A program made the translations under genes and the position numbers. Positions 59,561 through 64,000 of a DNA stretch of 64,000 nucleotides are shown one piece after another. Each line of letters begins with the position of its first letter. Position 1 is the first letter of the stretch. Origin of the DNA: Uranotaenia lowii (Eukaryota > Arthropoda > Insecta > Diptera > Culicidae); contig NC_073691.1 of NCBI RefSeq assembly GCF_029784155.1, positions 65,602,839 to 65,666,838 on the forward strand, read 5' to 3'. Below the pieces are notes generated by a model, which did no database searches, had not been told where the DNA came from, and saw only the letters and a list, made by a program, of their open reading frames with translations.

Positions 59561-59689
59561 ACCGTTTCAAATGATTTTTATAATGCTTCCCAAAAAAAAA
59601 AAAGAAAACAAAATTTTAACAATGCTCGAAGTATTTTTTATTGAAAATTGATGAACGGCAGCGTTTTGACATAATGAGATGATTTATTG

Positions 59690-59935
59690 AATTCACAAAT
59701 ATGTTTTAACAAAGGTAAAACAAGCTAAAACATAGTACAACGAGGTAAAACCAAATTAAACTGGCTAAAACAAGGTAAACATGATAAAATAGATAAAACA
59801 GGGTTGAAAAACTATAGAACAAGATAAAAAAAGTAAAACATGATGAATCACGGTACCAAAAGACAATAAAAATAGAACTGGATGACGCAAGATAAACTAT
59901 GCTAAAACAAGTTTAACACGTTCGTCACCAATATC
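59690..59935 (+). repeat. Degenerate ~10-bp GGTAAAACAA-type repeat
   Basis: Words such as AGGTAAAACAAGC, GGCTAAAACAAGG and GATAAAACAGG recur with variable spacing. Similar AAAACA-rich wording continues at 60160-60290. The rest of 59561-60362 is noncoding AT-rich sequence. Confidence 0.5.
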
Positions 59936-60362
59936 GAATATATTGTTCTTATGCAAAATAACTTCGAATTGTTACGAATCCCCCAGTGTTCATAAGCCTA
60001 AATATGGAGACGAAAAAAAATATCTCTAGTTGATGTTTTGGCTTTACAAAGTTGGGTAACGCTGGCGAAGAACATGCTAAACAAGATTGAAAAAGATCAC
60101 GATTAAAAAATAGAAAAAAAAAAATGAAAGAAAGATCGAATAAATTGGATCAACCTTAAGGAAAGGATAAACTAAAAAACCATAACAGAGCTTCATCAAG
60201 CAAAAATAAAACAGAATAAAAAAGCTTTAACAAAACAAATCAAAACAAAGCATAAAATGAAAAAAAAAAAACAAACAAGACAAGTTTGTACGTCATGTTT
60301 CTTGTTCTACAATTTGAGCTAGTTTTAGCTTGTTTTTTTTTGTTTTGTTTTATCTTGCTGCA

Positions 60363-61358
60363 CCGTAATTTGTGGTAAGATTGATCACTTTTTCCAATAC
60401 TTATTGATTGATTTTTCTGTTAAGGGGAATGTGGCAAGTTTCATATTTTCAAAACCAGTACTGAACTCCTATGAACGTGAAACATGGTTGCCAAAAGTTA
60501 TTAGACTACTTTAAATTTGATTTAAAAAAAAAAGATATCGTCTCTGTTTAGAACTTGATACTTTGGGGCAACATTGATCAGTCTCTATTTTGACAGTTTT
60601 AACGAGTTTTTCTTGATCATAAAGTATACAAAACACCCGATGAATTTCTGTATTTCTTGGTTAAGATTTTTTGCGGTGGAAAAAAAACATCGCGGTCCTT
60701 AATGTGTAAACGAACAATAAATAAAATCGGAAGACAAGGACAAGGATGCTGAATAAATTAAGGGGCTAAATTTATAACATTACCAATAAAATTTTGACTA
60801 CAAAAACAAACAAACATTCATTCAATTCCTTAGGCCCTCGCACAATTCTTTTTTTTTATATATTTTTCATCAAATTTTTTCTTTGATAGGGTTCCAAGCC
60901 TTTTGTTCTAGCATGGCTCACTCTTGGAAAATGTCCCCATTTTTTCTAATTCCAAAAATTTACCACAAATTTGAACAAAAAGTACATTAAACTATACACC
61001 TACAAAAGAAAAGTTGAACTATCACATAATTCGTACTGTTTGCATCTAAACGCTTTGATTTCAACAGGAAGGGTGTTTGTTTGCGAGCCTTCGAAAAAAT
61101 AGATACTTTTAAAATTTTGAAATTGCATTTTTACAAACAAATAGATATTTTAAGATTTTGAAATCGCATTTTTACTTACATTTGAAATTTTCAAAAACAA
61201 ATCAAGTTTTTCCCAATTTGAAACTCAACTTTTATGTTTTTAAACGTAGAAAAAAGTTTTGAGTTGTTTTAACTTTAAACTTAGTTATTGTTGATTATCT
61301 GGATAAATTTCATGTTGATCAAATTAACCTCGGTGATCAATGTTACCACATTTTACGG
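60363..61358. mobile_element. 996-bp MITE related to 45561-46509
   Basis: The left end CCGTAATTTGTGGTAAGATT and right end, read inversely as CCGTAAAATGTGGTAACATT, form inverted repeats that continue GATCAC. The right flank is TA (61359-61360) and the left flank is CA, probably a mutated TA. The ends share CCGTAA..TG.GG.AA..TTGATC with the MITE at 45561. No transposase was found. Confidence 0.6.
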
Positions 61359-63670
61359 TACCATGATTTTTCTCAACTTTTCTTGTTTCATCTTGTTTAA
61401 ATTTGTTGTTACTTGTGTAATGAATTTTATACGAAAAGTGTAGAACCAATTTAATTTTGTTAAACGCTACACAAACTACACTAACACACACATTCATTCC
61501 TTACACTAAATACCTATCTGGAAATATAAATCAAATGCAGTCTATAGAAATCACCCAAAGTGTTCAGATGTATATCCGGGTTATAAGCCTTTGGTAATCC
61601 CTGGTGATTTCCGTGTTTTATTACACTTTTTTCATTTTATTTTGTTAGGTTTGTTCTTTTTTTTTACCTATTTTCATGCCCATATTGTTTCATGTGATTT
61701 CCAGTCATTCCTAGCATTTTTAAATTAAATGGAACCCACCGTTTTGTATTTTAAGATGTCAACAGACAACAAAATGTGACTTTTATTCGTCATATATTTC
61801 GAACTTTTTGTCGTATTCGAAATTTAGCCATATTTATCTATTAGAAAAGAAAAAATATAGCATCGCATCATTTTCAGCAATAATGAAACTAACAGGAAAT
61901 TGAAAATATAACGAAAATCAAAAGGTTGCTTAAAATGTGGTTTTCGACGAAAGATCAGTCTGAAATGATCGATGCAGTTGCCACACATTAAAATTCAAGC
62001 CATCTTTCATCTGCATCGAATGTGTAGTAAATCTTACGACCCGCTTCACTGCCTCATCTGCTTAATCGAATCCACACCAGGTGGGCGATGACTTTCGTCC
62101 GCTCAAAAATGGTGATGTAGATCACCGCATTGGGACCCCTAATGGTACGACTAAGTTAGTATGTTAAAATCTTATGCATGATTTAGCGGCCAAGGCCTAA
62201 TAGAGTTGCATCTTTGGAAGATGGAGCGCTTACTTGGTGTAGGTTGCCGAGAAGCTGCCTGCTGCTGAACTGAAGTTACTGTCTTAAAAGATTTAATTAA
62301 AAATATTTCTGATTCAGGTTTCCACAGTACAAACCAATTGGATTTTTCATTTCGAAACATGAAGGGTTGCTACCATCTAATTGTTTTGAACAGCCTTGTA
62401 TTTTGTATTTTTTAATGTGAATTTATAATTTCTACCCATATTGGATTAGAACATCCACATTTTCTCAATTTGCAAATTTTTATGATAAAAAAAATAAAAC
62501 CGATCAAATTTGGTTTTGGATAAAAATATCTAAAAATATTCTTCAGCAGAAGATAAATGACAACCGTTGAAATGACATCTTTCAATGTTGTAACACAAGT
62601 TGCGAAATATGCCTGCAGCAAATTTGTCACTTATATTTCGTTTATGCTCCACATAAGCTGTCGTTAAGATTTATTTTTATTAGGCACGCTCAACCACTGA
62701 GACCGCATCGTGCTCAATTTAGATTCCATTTTCCAGCTTCCGCATCACCATAGCCAAGTCACATTTTAAGGTCAGAAAGGCAACGACCAACGAGTTTCGC
62801 TTCCTGGTTGATGGTTGCAAACTTTCAAAGCTTCTTCTCCAAATGAAACAAGTACTTATCCACCCTTCACACTGGAGGATCGTTCAAAATAAAGGCACGT
62901 TATTGCTACTGATTTTCAAACATCCTTCCTACGATATTGGGTGTTTCTAAATCAAACTTCCATCGCAAATAGTAATTTAACTAAGGAGGAGTTCCCGAAC
63001 GGCCCCTTGATGAGAAATAAAGTGAAAGTCTTCTGGGCGGCCCTTGACATCGATTGGCAGTCCTGGTAAAGAACAAGGACTGTTAAAGATACGAACAATG
63101 GCTTCTATGGTTCTTGACATCGAGTTCCGAATGCGAGTTTAGGGGATTCTGGGGCATGTGTTCCGCTTTATGAATTTGAAATTTATTTCTTTATGAATAT
63201 GAGTTAGATCTATATGTCAATATGTTCATTTATGTGTTCACTCTACATCCACACCGCACAACCTATCAACTTGAAATTTGGCATGAAGAAATTTTAGGAT
63301 CTAACAACGGTTTTAGTCATAGTTTTGCACTGATTCTGACCGAAGATTGCACTCATGTTATCTTCAATTTTCTTTTCTTTGCTAGTTTTTTCTATTAACA
63401 CCATTACTGAATCATAAAAACGAGTCGGACGGCTTTTCGCCGAGAATGTTCAGATTTGACCAGATATTTCGGAAATGTAGTAACAATAATGGATAAAATT
63501 TAAGAAGAATCGTTTTCATTTTAATTTTTGTTCTTGGATTTCATGTTATTTCCTTCAAATTTGCCTTAGATGATCGCGATAAAAATAAACTTCATGATTT
63601 TTTTATGCAGATTTTCCACTTTTTCACCTGGAAAAAACAGACCGCCAAAGCACCAAAATTTCAGATCTTT
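61359..63670. other. Noncoding stretch
   Basis: AT-rich with no credible gene. The short frames (62172-62360 and 62412-62630, minus) have no domain. 63240-63420 loosely resembles the decayed tandem-repeat wording seen elsewhere (CACCGCACAACCTATCAACT, GAAATTTGGCATGAAG). Confidence 0.35.
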
Positions 63671-63678
63671 GATAATAT

Positions 63679-64000
63679 TTAACACAGGCTGGAATTTTGC
63701 CAAGGACGACTTGATTTGGGCCAGGATGACAGCAAAGTTTTAGTAGAAGCTTTCGCGACAGCAGCGCAAGCTCGGCAGGATCGTACGAAGTCCTCGACAT
63801 CTTGGTCTACAGCAGGCCAGTAGACGTAGCTGCGCATCACCACTTTCATTCTATCTTGTCCCGGATGACCATGGTGAAGAGCCTTGAGAATCTGTTGCTG
63901 ATAAATATAACCCCGGAACAACAACTCGATCTGCTAGCATGAGGCACTCGCGAACCACAGATAGTCCATCTTTGCGAGCGTAGAATGGACGAATAGAATC
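63679..64000 (-). pseudogene. Gypsy-type integrase zinc-binding fragment, cut by window edge
   Basis: Minus-strand reading from the window edge gives a short lead (RECLMLADRVVVPG) in one frame. After a frameshift near 63905 it gives ILKALHHGHPGQDRMKVVMR, SYVYWPAVDQDVEDFV and SCRACAAVAK. HHGHPG plus CRAC is the HHCC zinc-binding domain at the N terminus of Ty3/gypsy integrases. A stop ends it at 63679, just after the linker to the catalytic core. Homology is lost downstream, so the element is truncated. Upstream pol sequence would lie beyond 64000. Confidence 0.8.

Overview
The window looks like eukaryotic, AT-rich intergenic or intronic DNA from an insect, most likely a mosquito (Culicidae). 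The evidence is the kind of transposons present: DD37E Tc1/mariner transposases of the ITmD37E type known from mosquitoes, a Jockey-clade LINE, R1-clade LINE remnants, a Penelope-like element, a gypsy-type integrase scrap, a tRNA-like SINE and several TA-flanked MITEs. No host gene could be recognised. Nearly every protein-like frame belongs to a transposon or is an artefact of tandem repeats.

Layout. 1-2321: noncoding DNA with decayed ~107-bp repeats and a 595-bp MITE (245-839). 2327-10621: an LTR retroelement-like unit with 240-bp LTRs (TG...CA, two mismatches), a 5-bp target duplication, a primer-binding-site-like sequence, a purine tract and an Inr+DPE promoter in each LTR. It encodes no protein, and most of its interior is a ~90-copy 80-bp satellite. 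12377-16877: a nearly complete Jockey-clade LINE with target duplication, ORF1 and ORF2, where ORF2 carries one frameshift. 17.5-26.5 kb: a nest of decayed LINEs: R1-clade remnants on the plus strand, a second LINE inserted on the minus strand (19685-23890) and a mariner inserted in an R1-like 3' tail (24337-25583). 29.8-32.3 kb: a 5'-truncated, internally deleted copy of the Jockey element. 33.2-34.6 kb: a small inverted-repeat element and a second mariner. 36.9-39.75 kb: two Penelope-like fragments head to head, forming a large inverted repeat. 40.2-46.5 kb: foldback elements and MITEs, some nested, plus a SINE split by a MITE. 48.07-52.73 kb: a 9-bp A-rich minisatellite with a nearly perfect 2.3-kb core and decayed, partly inverted flanks. 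54.16-55.9 kb: a TTA microsatellite, a third mariner and a fragment of a different mariner fused to it. 57.6-58.5 kb: a LINE 3' fragment. 60.36-61.36 kb: a MITE related to the one at 45.6 kb. 63.68-64.0 kb: a gypsy-type integrase fragment running off the window.

The most unusual object is the 2327-10621 element. It has the hallmarks of LTR-mediated insertion, yet almost all of its cargo is satellite DNA. The two LTRs differ at only two positions, so the insertion is recent or has been homogenised. This suggests a non-autonomous retroelement that carries or seeds a satellite family. The other findings describe how transposon nesting, truncation and tandem-repeat growth built the rest of the window.
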